Part shown: piece after piece, positions 9,035 through 17,275 of the stretch
Layout of the letters: the number at the start of each line of letters is the position of its first letter
How positions within the stretch are numbered: the stretch's first letter is position 1
Origin: CBDDHT01 sp965227905
GTDB lineage: Bacteria > Pseudomonadota > Alphaproteobacteria > Rhizobiales > Methyloligellaceae
DNA length: 64,000 nt
NCBI GenBank assembly: GCA_965227905.1
Contig: OZ245780.1
Location: forward strand, 1,426,001 to 1,490,000
Direction of reading: 5' to 3'
Position numbers and translations under genes: made by a program
Notes under the pieces: model-generated
The model's input: only the letters and a program-made list of their open reading frames with translations
The model's database searches: none
What the model was told of the DNA's origin: nothing

Positions 9035-10201
9035 TCAGACGGCGCGGGCTGTCTGGCGCGGTGGCACGGGCTGTTGAGCCGCCTGGTCGGCAGGCTTCGG
9101 AGCACCGCCATTGCGCACAACGTCCTTGAGATTTTCGAGCGTCATTTTCCGGGTTTTCCAGAATCGGACGGTCCGTTGCGCGTGCTGCGGCTTGAGCCGC
9201 ATATAGACCTTCACCAAAGGCAGAACGTGGGACGGTTCCGACGAAATGCCGGAATAGGGAGACAGTGCGATCTCCTTGAACGTCTCCGGACCAAAATCCT
9301 TTGCACGGCACAGAACGGCCAAGGGCGTGCCGGTATTGTCCGCCAGAATGCGGCGTGCGTCGTCGAACTCGATCTCCATCATACGAGCGAAGCTGACCAT
9401 GAATTCCATGGGACGGTCTTCGGCAACAAATCTTGTGAGCATCCACTCGGTCAGGGCACCGCGACGTACCAGGCTATCGACATAACGCTCCACGGTCGAT
9501 TTCGGCGACTCGTCCGCGGCCTCTTTCATCGACATCAGAACCTGGTCGAGCTGTTCCGTGCCGACATCGGCATAGCGATCGAGAATTTGTTCCCGAAGCT
9601 GACTCGACACCTTGTCCATCAGACCAGTCAGAACTTCTTTTGGAACGTCGGCTCGTTCGATAACGGCGGTCTGCATACTTTCATTGTTGTGAGACCGGTC
9701 GGCAATTTCGCCCATCGTATCGTAGCGGATTTCGGCCGCTGTATTCTGCAGCAGGCCGACCACGACCTTGTCATCGCCATGCGTTACCAGTGATTGAGAC
9801 AGGTCAGGTCCGATATCCGGCCGTCCGGTGATCGCGTGAAGATGGTCCTGACTCTGATTCTGCGTGATCTCGATAAGATCCTGCTGACTGAGCACGGGAC
9901 TCTTTTCAAGTATCGGTCGGGCGATCGAAATCTCATCATTGGCAAGTCGGCGGATCAGATCCGGTGGCGCATGACCTTCTGCCGCGAGCCTACCAGCCAG
10001 CTCCTCGCGCATCTGTTGCTCGAGATCGTACGCGAGCTGCTCCATGATTGCGCCGAACTGCGTGTTCTGACCGTCACTCAGAGATTCCGGTTCAGCCATG
10101 AACACATCGGTAATCTCTCGCAGGAGATCGCGTCTGCTTTCGTCTGACGGCTCGCTTGCCAGATGGACAAGCCGCGTCAAATGATTCACTTGGTTACTCA
10201 A
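9035..10201 (-). CDS. DUF2336 domain-containing protein
   Basis: A 388-residue soluble, mostly alpha-helical protein of the DUF2336 type, a family largely confined to alphaproteobacteria and often found among signalling genes; its function is not established. Visible family traits include repeated HEAT-like helices (VVVGLLQNTAAEI, LTGLMDKVSSQL) and the charged helix around ERYVDSLVRRGALTEWML. The C-terminal 40 residues are Ala/Pro/Gln-rich and probably disordered. The likely start is TTG at 10201, because GAGAGGG lies 6-12 bases ahead of it; GTG four codons later is possible. An insertion sequence begins only 67 bases upstream of this start and may have displaced or replaced its promoter. Confidence 0.82.
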   Translation of the reverse strand: MSNQVNHLTRLVHLASEPSDESRRDLLREITDVFMAEPESLSDGQNTQFGAIMEQLAYDLEQQMREELAGRLAAEGHAPPDLIRRLANDEISIARPILEKSPVLSQQDLIEITQNQSQDHLHAITGRPDIGPDLSQSLVTHGDDKVVVGLLQNTAAEIRYDTMGEIADRSHNNESMQTAVIERADVPKEVLTGLMDKVSSQLREQILDRYADVGTEQLDQVLMSMKEAADESPKSTVERYVDSLVRRGALTEWMLTRFVAEDRPMEFMVSFARMMEIEFDDARRILADNTGTPLAVLCRAKDFGPETFKEIALSPYSGISSEPSHVLPLVKVYMRLKPQHAQRTVRFWKTRKMTLENLKDVVRNGGAPKPADQAAQQPVPPRQTARAV

Positions 10202-10264
10202 GACACCCTCTCAGCACGCCCGACCCTCGGTGAGTTGTCCGGATGTTAGAGCAACAGCGTTTAT

Positions 10265-10268
10265 CGAG
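10265..10268. repeat. Target-site duplication CGAG, left copy
   Basis: CGAG directly precedes the left terminal inverted repeat of the insertion sequence, and the same four bases follow the right end at 11614-11617. Four-base duplications are normal for the IS407 group of IS3. The matching copies suggest that the insertion is recent and undisturbed. Confidence 0.85.
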
Positions 10269-10330
10269 TGACCTGAGCCCCGTTTGGTCCCTCACTTGAA
10301 AGGAGAGTCCGTCAGCGATAGGAGACGGAC

Positions 10331-10594
10331 ATGAGGAAGTCACGGTTCAGCGAAGAACAGATCATTTCGATCCTTGGCGAGCAGGAGCGCGGGATGGCGA
10401 CTGCGGAAGTCTGCCGAAAGTATGGCGTGAGCCAGGGGACGTTCTACAAATGGAAGGCGAAGTTCGGCGGCATGGATGTGTCCGATGCGCGCAAGCTCAA
10501 GACGCTTGAGACGGAAAATTCCCGCCTGAAGCGGCTTTTGGCGGACGCGATGCTGGACAATGTGGTGCTGAAAGATCTTCTGGGAAAGAACTAA
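10331..10594 (+). CDS. IS3-family transposase OrfA (DNA-binding helix-turn-helix)
   Basis: An 87-residue HTH_Tnp_1 protein. The first 50 residues form the helix-turn-helix (RFSEEQIISIL, then EVCRKYGVSQGTFYKWK), which recognises the IS ends, and the last 30 form a leucine-zipper-like helix (LKTLETENSRLKRLLADAM). This is the usual length and layout for OrfA of IS3 elements. A GGAG sits before the ATG. Alone it acts as a regulator; fused to OrfB by frameshifting it becomes the transposase. It overlaps the open frame of orfB by about 85 bases. Confidence 0.95.
   Translation: MRKSRFSEEQIISILGEQERGMATAEVCRKYGVSQGTFYKWKAKFGGMDVSDARKLKTLETENSRLKRLLADAMLDNVVLKDLLGKN
10582..10588 (+). other. Programmed -1 ribosomal frameshift site GGGAAAG
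   Basis: The heptamer G GGA AAG fits the X XXY YYZ rule in the orfA reading frame and lies just before the orfA stop codon (TAA at 10592-10594). The -1 frame is open from 10510 straight into orfB, so slippage here would make the OrfAB fusion transposase, as known for IS3 elements. I did not fold the downstream stimulatory structure. Confidence 0.8.
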
Positions 10595-10632
10595 CGACAC
10601 CTGCTGAGCGACGCGCGGCGGCCCTTGATGCG

Positions 10633-11463
10633 ATGGCAAGATATGCCCTTTCGCAACGGCGGGCCTGCCGGCTGGTCGGTGTCGACCCCAAGACGGTGCG
10701 TCGGGCGCGTGTCCCCGACAACCCACAGATCCGGGCGCGCATGCGTGCGCTGGCGGCTGAGCGGCGCCGGTTCGGCTATCGCCGCATCGGTCTCATGCTG
10801 GAACGCGAAGGGATCAAAATGAACCACAAGAAACTGCGCCGGCTTTACGCCGAGGAGCGGCTTGCCGTACCGCGCCGACGTGGGCGCAAGCGCGCGCGGG
10901 GAACCCGGGCGCCGATCCCGATCCCCATTGGCCCGAGCATGCGCTGGAGCCTGGACTTCCTCTCCGACGTGTTCGGTGCCAGCCGGCGGTTCCGCATCCT
11001 GGCAGTGATTGACGATTACAGCCGTGAATGCCTTGCGCTGGTAGCGGACACATCGCTATCGGGGGCACGGGTTGCGCGTGAACTTGATGCTTTGATAGCC
11101 CGCCGTGGCAAGCCACGAACGATCGTCAGTGACAATGGCTGCGAGCTGACGTCCCGAGCGATCCTTGAGTGGCAGAACCGGACCGGCGTTGCTTGGCATT
11201 ACATCGCGCCGGGCAAACCACAGCAGAATGCCTTCATCGAGAGTTTTAACGGACGGCTTCGTGACGAGTTGCTCAATGAGGAGGTGTTCGACAGTCTCAG
11301 GGCCGCCCGCCGGGCATTATCGCGCTGGCGCACCGATTACAACACCGTCAGACCGCATTCAGCTCTGGGCGGATTGCCACCACTGGCCGTGCTGTATGCA
11401 CAAGGCTCAGGACCCACCAAGGGGAACACCGCCTTCCACTCTCCGACACCGTCGCTCGCCTAA
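10633..11463 (+). CDS. IS3-family transposase OrfB (DDE integrase)
   Basis: A 276-residue catalytic subunit counted from the first ATG; the frame is open from 10510, so it is normally produced as OrfAB through the GGGAAAG slip site. It has an N-terminal HTH_21 region (about 1-75), then the rve integrase core with the DDE residues in WSLDFLSD, VSDNGCEL and NAFIESFNGRLRDELLN. The C-terminal YNTVRPHSALGG is the usual end of the family. No stop or frameshift interrupts it. The IS407-group assignment rests on the protein pattern, the TGACCTG ends and the 4-bp target duplication. Confidence 0.95.
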   Translation: MARYALSQRRACRLVGVDPKTVRRARVPDNPQIRARMRALAAERRRFGYRRIGLMLEREGIKMNHKKLRRLYAEERLAVPRRRGRKRARGTRAPIPIPIGPSMRWSLDFLSDVFGASRRFRILAVIDDYSRECLALVADTSLSGARVARELDALIARRGKPRTIVSDNGCELTSRAILEWQNRTGVAWHYIAPGKPQQNAFIESFNGRLRDELLNEEVFDSLRAARRALSRWRTDYNTVRPHSALGGLPPLAVLYAQGSGPTKGNTAFHSPTPSLA

Positions 11464-11613
11464 TGGGCGAACGAGCGACGGTGGCTCCGAGGGGAAGGCT
11501 CACACCGCGACCATGAAAACAGAAAAGGAAACAGCACTTCACGACAACAGGATGACTAGTTATCTAAACTCTGGACTCTCAAAATAAATGAGGGCGTCTT
11601 GGGGCCCAGGTCA

Positions 11614-11617
11614 CGAG
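11614..11617. repeat. Target-site duplication CGAG, right copy
   Basis: CGAG immediately follows the right end of the insertion sequence and matches 10265-10268. Confidence 0.85.
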
Positions 11618-11917
11618 TGTTACCAGAACGCCCTGAGTCGGCTTTTTCCAGAAACTTCAGACCTTTCGACACGAAAGTTTCAAACGTGCGACAGCAGGTC
11701 AGTTCTGAATTGGATCGTTCGCGATTTCCAAATTTCCACTAAATTCAGAACTCTCCGAATGCAAATGAATGGCTCGCCTACTTAATGTCTCGTCTTCTGG
11801 GAAATTTGTCGCCCGCCATGCCATCAAAGTGACTCATTGTTAATCATTTCCAATGACCATGCGAAGATCGGCATGAAACAATTGAATATGAATTTTCATT
11901 CTGTTGAATAGATCGCA
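11618..11917. other. Upstream region of the PAS-PAS kinase, with an inverted repeat
   Basis: No gene is seen in these 300 bases. AGTTCTGAATT at 11701-11711 and its exact reverse complement at 11742-11752 form an 11-bp inverted repeat with a 30-bp spacer. The part just before 11918 is AT-rich and probably contains the promoter of the kinase. The insertion sequence directly upstream separates this region from its former neighbour. Confidence 0.5.
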
Positions 11918-13579
11918 ATGCAAGAAAACCCACATTCTAAGAAAACAACGGCAGTCGCCGATGTGGACTGTGGTCAATTGCAGGATCGCGAAGAGTCATT
12001 GACAGAACTGGCGGCATTTAAGCTTGCCTTGGATGATCATGCGATTGTGGGCGTTACCGACACCAAAGGCACAATCATTTATGTGAATGACAAGTTTTGT
12101 AATATCTCCGGATATACACGGGAAGAACTTGTCGGTCAAAACCACCGTATTCTCAATTCCGGCAATCACAGCCAGTCGTTCTTTGCCGATATGTATAGAA
12201 CGATAGCGAATGGCGAGAGCTGGCATGGAACGCTGAAGAACCGTGCGAAAGACGAGTCATTCTATTGGGTCGAAACGACGATTACGCCGAGTCGCGACAA
12301 GGACGGGAAAATCAATCGCTACATTGCGATTCGGACAGACGTCACAGCGCTTTTTGAAAAAGATAAGGAATTGCTCGATCAGAATGAGCGATTCAACAGA
12401 GCGCTCGAGAACATGGCCCATGGACTTGTCATGTTCGATTCCGAACAGCGGCTCATCGTCTGCAACCGGTTGTTTGCGATCATGTACGGCCTGTCCGACG
12501 AGCAAGTGGAACCCGGCGCGACACTGAGCCAGATTATTTCCTATCAGGTTGCGAACGGATTGAGTAACCAGGACGAGGTCGAATCCGGTATCCGGGACTG
12601 GTTGGGACGGCCGGGAAGTGAAGTCTTGACTGTGCAGACCCATAATCTTTCCGATGGCCGAACTATTCAGGTGACATTCGCCACAATGGCGGAAGGCGGA
12701 TGGCTGGCCACACATGAGGATGTCACGGAGAGAAAGCGGGCTGAGCAGGAACTGCTCTCTCACCGCGATCATCTTCAGGATATGGTCGATGACGCGACAG
12801 CCAATCTCAAATCCAAGGCGAAAGAGCTGAAGTTGGCACTTGATAAAGAGAAAGAACTCAATGCGCTTCAGCGTGAGTTCGTCTCCATGGCCAGCCATGA
12901 GTTCCGCACGCCATTGGCAATTATCGATGCAAATATGCAAAGGATTGAAAGGCGGGCGAGGAAAGATCAGCTGACGAACGATGCTGTTCTGCCGCGCATC
13001 GAGAGAGTTCGTACTGCGATCGAACGGATGACCCGCCTGATGGAGAGTACACTGTCGGCGGCGCGTATGCAGGACGGAACAATCAACGTGCTGGTAAAGC
13101 CTTGCGATATTGCCGGCCTTGTCGAAGAGGTCGTGGAGCGTCAGCAGGAGATCGCCAAGAACCACCGGTTCCGACTTCGGTTCGAGAATTTACCGGAACA
13201 TATCCAGGCCGACCGGGCGGCGCTCGATCAGGTCTTGACCAATCTCCTGTCGAACGCAGTGAAGTATGCGCCCGATGCACCGGATGTAGATGTCGCCGTT
13301 GTCGGGAGTGGTGCCTATGTCATCATTTCTATCCGGGATTATGGCATCGGCATCGACAAGGATGATTTGAGCCGGATCGGCGAGCGTTTCTTCAGGGCGA
13401 AGACTTCGACAGGCATAGCGGGAACCGGAATCGGACTGAGTTTGGTTAACAAGCTGATCGAGCTGCATGAAGGCGCTTTTCATGTCGACAGCAAGAAAGG
13501 CGAGGGCAGTGTGTTTGCGGTCAGTGTGCCTGTCGCCGGACCGACGGGTCAGAGAAAAGAAATCACTCTAGCTGCATGA
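11918..13579 (+). CDS. PAS-PAS sensor histidine kinase
   Basis: A 553-residue soluble kinase. Two PAS domains lead: PAS-1 (about 30-150, VTDTKGTIIYVNDKF with the IRTDVT end typical of PAS-PAC) and PAS-2 (about 155-275, of the PAS_7 sort, MFDSEQRLIVCNRLF). A coiled coil (285-320) joins them to HisKA with His327 in MASHEFRTPL and to a HATPase domain with DYGIGI and GTGIGLSLV boxes. There is no membrane segment, so the signal is probably internal (redox, ligand or light). The next gene, 37 bases downstream and on the same strand, is a response regulator and almost certainly its partner. The C-terminus is closely similar to the truncated kinase at the left window edge. Confidence 0.95.
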   Translation: MQENPHSKKTTAVADVDCGQLQDREESLTELAAFKLALDDHAIVGVTDTKGTIIYVNDKFCNISGYTREELVGQNHRILNSGNHSQSFFADMYRTIANGESWHGTLKNRAKDESFYWVETTITPSRDKDGKINRYIAIRTDVTALFEKDKELLDQNERFNRALENMAHGLVMFDSEQRLIVCNRLFAIMYGLSDEQVEPGATLSQIISYQVANGLSNQDEVESGIRDWLGRPGSEVLTVQTHNLSDGRTIQVTFATMAEGGWLATHEDVTERKRAEQELLSHRDHLQDMVDDATANLKSKAKELKLALDKEKELNALQREFVSMASHEFRTPLAIIDANMQRIERRARKDQLTNDAVLPRIERVRTAIERMTRLMESTLSAARMQDGTINVLVKPCDIAGLVEEVVERQQEIAKNHRFRLRFENLPEHIQADRAALDQVLTNLLSNAVKYAPDAPDVDVAVVGSGAYVIISIRDYGIGIDKDDLSRIGERFFRAKTSTGIAGTGIGLSLVNKLIELHEGAFHVDSKKGEGSVFAVSVPVAGPTGQRKEITLAA

Positions 13580-13616
13580 TGCAGCGGGGATTCGAGAGCA
13601 TCACAGGAGCGGATCG

Positions 13617-14441
13617 ATGGCAACCGTACTTTGCGTAGAAGACGAACCAGATCTTCGCGAATGTATTGCGGAAGAGCTTGTTGAAGAGGGATATGAGATC
13701 TTCGAAGCCCGTGACGGTGTCGAAGGTCTGCAGATGGTCCTACGACACAAGCCCGATATCGTTGTTAGTGATATTTCCATGCCTCGAATGTCGGGGCTGG
13801 AATTCGTCGAAAAGCTACGGACGGAGCATCCTGAGTGTGCGGAAATGCCATTTGTCTTTCTGAGCGCATTCAATGATCGCGATGACATGCTCAAGGGCCT
13901 GGAGGCAGGAGCGGACGACTATCTGACCAAACCGGTCGATTTTGAACTGCTGCTGACCAAAGTTGCCTCAGGACTCCGTCAGGCTCAGCGGATGTTGGAG
14001 CTGAAAGAGAAACAACAGGCAAAACTTTACTGTGCCCTGACAAAAGCCGAGCCGGCGAAAGAGGAGCAACCCAAGCCAACCATGCCGGCTCATAAGCTTG
14101 TTCTTGTTGGTGAGAGCAATCCGGGGCTCTGGAAAGTCAAAGAACAACTGGAGGCTTTCGGTCAGCATGTTCATGTGTTCACAAGCGGGCGCGCTTATCT
14201 GAACAAAGCTGAAGGTATCGATGCGGATGCGATCTTCCTATGGATGCAGACGGACGACATGCAGGCTCCGATGATCGCAACGATGTGCAAAGAACTCGAC
14301 CAGAAGACGATCGTGGTCCTACCAGAAAGTTTGCAGGGTGAGATGACAAAGCCTGAGATGAATGGCGTACACGACGTTGTCTGCCTTCCGATCACGGATG
14401 CGGATCTTGCGAAACGGCTTGAGGCTTGGTTAGGCGGCTGA
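13617..14441 (+). CDS. Response regulator with a second, degenerate receiver-like domain
   Basis: A 274-residue regulator. The first 125 residues are a complete receiver: E8/D9, phosphoacceptor D52 in VVSDISMP and a lysine near 105 in YLTKPVDF. A linker helix (about 125-150) rich in Lys/Glu/Gln follows. Residues 155-274 again have the alternating beta-alpha pattern of a receiver (KLVLVGESN, then DADAIFLWMQ, KTIVVLPES, VVCLPITD) but lack the acidic pocket and put Trp where the phosphoacceptor Asp should be. It has no DNA-binding or enzymatic output domain, so it probably works by protein contact. AGGAG precedes the ATG. It forms an operon with the kinase at 11918. Confidence 0.88.
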   Translation: MATVLCVEDEPDLRECIAEELVEEGYEIFEARDGVEGLQMVLRHKPDIVVSDISMPRMSGLEFVEKLRTEHPECAEMPFVFLSAFNDRDDMLKGLEAGADDYLTKPVDFELLLTKVASGLRQAQRMLELKEKQQAKLYCALTKAEPAKEEQPKPTMPAHKLVLVGESNPGLWKVKEQLEAFGQHVHVFTSGRAYLNKAEGIDADAIFLWMQTDDMQAPMIATMCKELDQKTIVVLPESLQGEMTKPEMNGVHDVVCLPITDADLAKRLEAWLGG

Positions 14442-14486
14442 GAACGGTTCAACCGAGCTGAACGGATGTCGGTCGGGTGTTTGCAG

Positions 14487-15581
14487 TCAGGGCCGGGCGA
14501 CAGCGGCTTCGTCGAGACTGATCATTCCTGAAACACGATCACGGTTCTCAAATCCGATCATCGAGGCCTGGCGCACCCCAGGCACGACCGAAAGATCCGA
14601 GATCTCGACAATCGTATGCTCGAAGCGCGCCCAGTGGGCGATCTCACCCTTTGTCAGATCGATCACGAGAATGCCGCACATCGGATTTGCATTCCGTCTT
14701 TTCAACACGTCGCCGACGGGAAGTTTCGCGAAACCATCGTCTTTTCGCGGCAATGAGAGTCCGATGACGGCATAGTTATTGATGAAGGCAAGGCCTCTGG
14801 CATAGCTGGGGCAGGCGCAGACCGGCTCGAATTTGCCGGTCTCGAGGTCGAGCGTACCGAATTCGCAGGTTCCTGTATTGAGGAGCCAGACTCGGCCCAT
14901 ATGGCACCGCGGCGAGTGGGGCATTGAAAGCTGGTCTGATACGATCTCGTTGTCCGGCACGGATACGAGGATGCCGCCTTTTGCCTGACCCTGTTTCCAT
15001 CCCCTCGGTTCGTCGGACCGCGCTCGTGCGGTGACATATTTCGGTAGGCCGTCCTCCATCGCCAAACCATTCAGATGGCAACGATCTTCCGGTGCCAATG
15101 CCGAAATGAAGGGCGGCTTCCAAAGCGGCGTGAAGCTGTGCTGAATGTCGGGCGTCGCGAGGCAGGAATACTGCGTATTGACAAATACCAGCCGGCCTTT
15201 CCGGTCCAGTGACGTCTCATGGGCATGAACGTTGCCCGTGACAAAGCTGAGACGTGGACAGTAGAGGCGGTCGGACTTGTTCTCTACGGCTGCCGTGCCT
15301 TCAGGCAGAATGTTTCGAAAATTCCAGATTTGAAAGGCCGTGGTCAGCCAAAGTTGATCGCGATCGATCCACAAGCCGCGGCAGCCATCCAGAAAGCGCT
15401 CATGCGCCCAGATCTGACCGTCTTCGGTCAGTCCGAGAAAGAAGAGCCGGCTTTGTTGGATGGCCGTCAGTGCCAGGCTGCATTCGTTCTCCAGCAACCA
15501 GTTTCTGAAGCCGCCCGAGGCAAGAATGAGCTTCTCGCTTGGGTTCGTTTTGGGCGTGGTTTCTGCTGCTTGTACACTCAT
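14487..15581 (-). CDS. DUF4915 / TIGR03032 family protein
   Basis: A 364-residue protein that I recognise as the TIGR03032 (DUF4915) type: the opening SGGFRNWLLENECSLALT and the W-containing blade motifs (LDGCRGLWIDRDQLWLTT, VFVNTQYSCLAT) are characteristic. The repeated beta-strand pattern suggests a propeller fold. Family members have no proven activity. There is no signal peptide. It is divergent from the diguanylate cyclase gene with a shared upstream region of about 200 bp, and converges with the response regulator gene. A role linked to surface proteins is possible but not shown here. Confidence 0.8.
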   Translation of the reverse strand: MSVQAAETTPKTNPSEKLILASGGFRNWLLENECSLALTAIQQSRLFFLGLTEDGQIWAHERFLDGCRGLWIDRDQLWLTTAFQIWNFRNILPEGTAAVENKSDRLYCPRLSFVTGNVHAHETSLDRKGRLVFVNTQYSCLATPDIQHSFTPLWKPPFISALAPEDRCHLNGLAMEDGLPKYVTARARSDEPRGWKQGQAKGGILVSVPDNEIVSDQLSMPHSPRCHMGRVWLLNTGTCEFGTLDLETGKFEPVCACPSYARGLAFINNYAVIGLSLPRKDDGFAKLPVGDVLKRRNANPMCGILVIDLTKGEIAHWARFEHTIVEISDLSVVPGVRQASMIGFENRDRVSGMISLDEAAVARP

Positions 15582-15782
15582 ATCGGTGAGGATAGTGGGA
15601 CGAGCTTAACGAAGCCTTGTTCATGAGTTTGGTCTTGCAGGATGTGGAGCACGACATATTCGGCACAGGCTTTGGAACGGCCGGAACGACACTTGCCGAA
15701 TCCAGGGACGATGCATCAATCGAATGTTCAAGGTTTTCGATCACTGTGGACACCCTGAATCGTATGGATTGGATATTTCGGC

Positions 15783-17195
15783 ATGCAAGACCGAACTGAA
15801 CGGCTCATTCTAATCGTCGGTCTTTTCGTCGGCGTGCTTGTTTTTGGCTATGTGATCTCGCTCTTTGCGGCCGCCCGGCAGGCGGATGCCCAGGCAGATG
15901 CAAGCGCGGCACGCTTGGCTCAGAGTCTGATCGGCGACTACCAAACCGGTTTTTCCGAGTTCATGTCGCGTCTGGTTGTATCTGATGCAGCTTTTGATGC
16001 GGCTCAGTCGCAAGACCAGAGCCCGTACTTTTCAAAGGTTTGCAGAGGAGACAGGTTCCGCTCGCAGATCGCGAACTTTGGACTTATTAGACGAGGCGAA
16101 ATCGAATTCCTCTGCGCTTATGGGGATGTCAAGAAACCGGAAGAACATCGCTATCTCAACGGGGAGATGGCTGCTGTTTCACGGTCTCTTATTGCAAGAG
16201 TTTCAGCTGATCAAAAACGATATCAGCTAGTGCTCTCGGAGTATGTTCATGAGGTCGATTATGTCACGGTCGACGACCGGGCCTACCTGGTCGTTGCGGC
16301 ACTCGTCAGGCCCACCGTTAACCGAAAGAGCGATCCCGCGTTCGTGCCCGTGGTTGCATTCGCGATGGTCAGCCTTGATCGCACAATCGCGGCGCGATAT
16401 CCCGAGAAGCTCTCTCTGAAAAACTTTCATGTGATCCGCGATCGAGATGCTTCGCCCTCGCGCTATTCTACACCGATCAGATCGAAAGCCGGATCTCCCG
16501 TCGCGTTCCTCGCCTGGGATGGTTCACATCAGTTTCAGGATCTCTTGATCAGACTTTTGCCGTCCATCGTCATAATCACGTTGATATCGGGGCTGTTTGT
16601 GGTCCGATATTTGAGGGAAATCGGAAAACTGCAACGTATTATTTCGGCTCAGGAAGCGGAGGCCCGCCATCTCTCGCTCCACGACGGCCTAACCGGCCTC
16701 CCAAATCGCACGCGGTTTGGAATTGTACTGCGCGAGGCAATAGCGCAAGCCTCGATTGAGTCACCGTGCTTCATCGGTTTCCTTGACTTGGATCATTTCA
16801 AGCAGGTCAACGACACATATGGACATGACGTTGGTGACGCCCTCATCAAGGAAGCGGCAAACCGCGTGCAGGGCCTGATGGGTGAGCAAGACCTGCTTGC
16901 GCGGCTCGGAGGTGATGAGTTTGCCTTTGTCGTGCGCTCTCATTCCACAGAAGCCAGCATCCGGTTGCTCTGCAAAGATCTCGTCGAAGCAGTCAAACAG
17001 CCCTTGTTGGTTGACGGCGAAACCATCAAGCCTAGTGCTAGTCTCGGCGTTGCAACCTGCTCGAGAAACGATACCGACGCTGACGGCTTGCTTAAGGATG
17101 CCGACATCGCACTTTACGCAGCTAAGAATCGTGGGCGTGGTTGCTTCTCGGTGTATGGAGAAGACGAGACACCGGTCGCCACCGCCGCCGAATAG
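15783..17195 (+). CDS. Membrane diguanylate cyclase (GGDEF protein)
   Basis: A 470-residue inner-membrane sensor. TM1 lies at about 8-30 and TM2 at about 256-280; the 225 residues between form a periplasmic CHASE4-like sensor domain. The GGDEF domain starts near residue 300 (LSLHDGLTGLPNRTRF), with the intact active-site motif GGDEF at 376-380 in ARLGGDEFAFV, so it should make cyclic di-GMP from two GTP. The inhibitory RxxD site expected five residues upstream reads GEQD, so the arginine is missing and product inhibition may be absent. There is no EAL domain. In this genome c-di-GMP could influence surface adhesion, but no direct link is shown. Confidence 0.92.
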   Translation: MQDRTERLILIVGLFVGVLVFGYVISLFAAARQADAQADASAARLAQSLIGDYQTGFSEFMSRLVVSDAAFDAAQSQDQSPYFSKVCRGDRFRSQIANFGLIRRGEIEFLCAYGDVKKPEEHRYLNGEMAAVSRSLIARVSADQKRYQLVLSEYVHEVDYVTVDDRAYLVVAALVRPTVNRKSDPAFVPVVAFAMVSLDRTIAARYPEKLSLKNFHVIRDRDASPSRYSTPIRSKAGSPVAFLAWDGSHQFQDLLIRLLPSIVIITLISGLFVVRYLREIGKLQRIISAQEAEARHLSLHDGLTGLPNRTRFGIVLREAIAQASIESPCFIGFLDLDHFKQVNDTYGHDVGDALIKEAANRVQGLMGEQDLLARLGGDEFAFVVRSHSTEASIRLLCKDLVEAVKQPLLVDGETIKPSASLGVATCSRNDTDADGLLKDADIALYAAKNRGRGCFSVYGEDETPVATAAE

Positions 17196-17275
17196 TTGGA
17201 GAACCCGACGAAATCGGAAACAGATATTCGATCGGCACCGCGAGATACGTGTCGTTGGCGGGAAACGGACAGCCG

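Larger units (their letters stand above)
10269..11613 (+). mobile_element. Complete IS3-family (IS407-group-like) insertion sequence, 1345 bp
   Basis: The element starts with TGACCTGAGCCCC (10269) and ends with the inverted GGGGCCCAGGTCA (ending 11613). The outer 13 bases match at 12 positions, and an inner CCCTCA is also inverted, offset by one base. It is flanked by CGAG duplications. It holds orfA (10331-10594) and orfB (to 11463) linked by a -1 frameshift signal, then about 150 non-coding bases. Both frames are intact and the DDE triad is present, so the element is probably active. It sits between the divergent DUF2336 gene and the PAS kinase gene; without it and one target copy that gap would be about 370 bp. 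Confidence 0.95.

Noticed and set aside
9074..9793. 239-codon open frame antisense to the DUF2336 gene
   Set aside because: No recognisable pattern; the DUF2336 reading is convincing.
10331..11463. Transposase considered as a pseudogene split by a stop codon
   Set aside because: The split is the normal orfA/orfB arrangement with a GGGAAAG slip site; both frames are intact.
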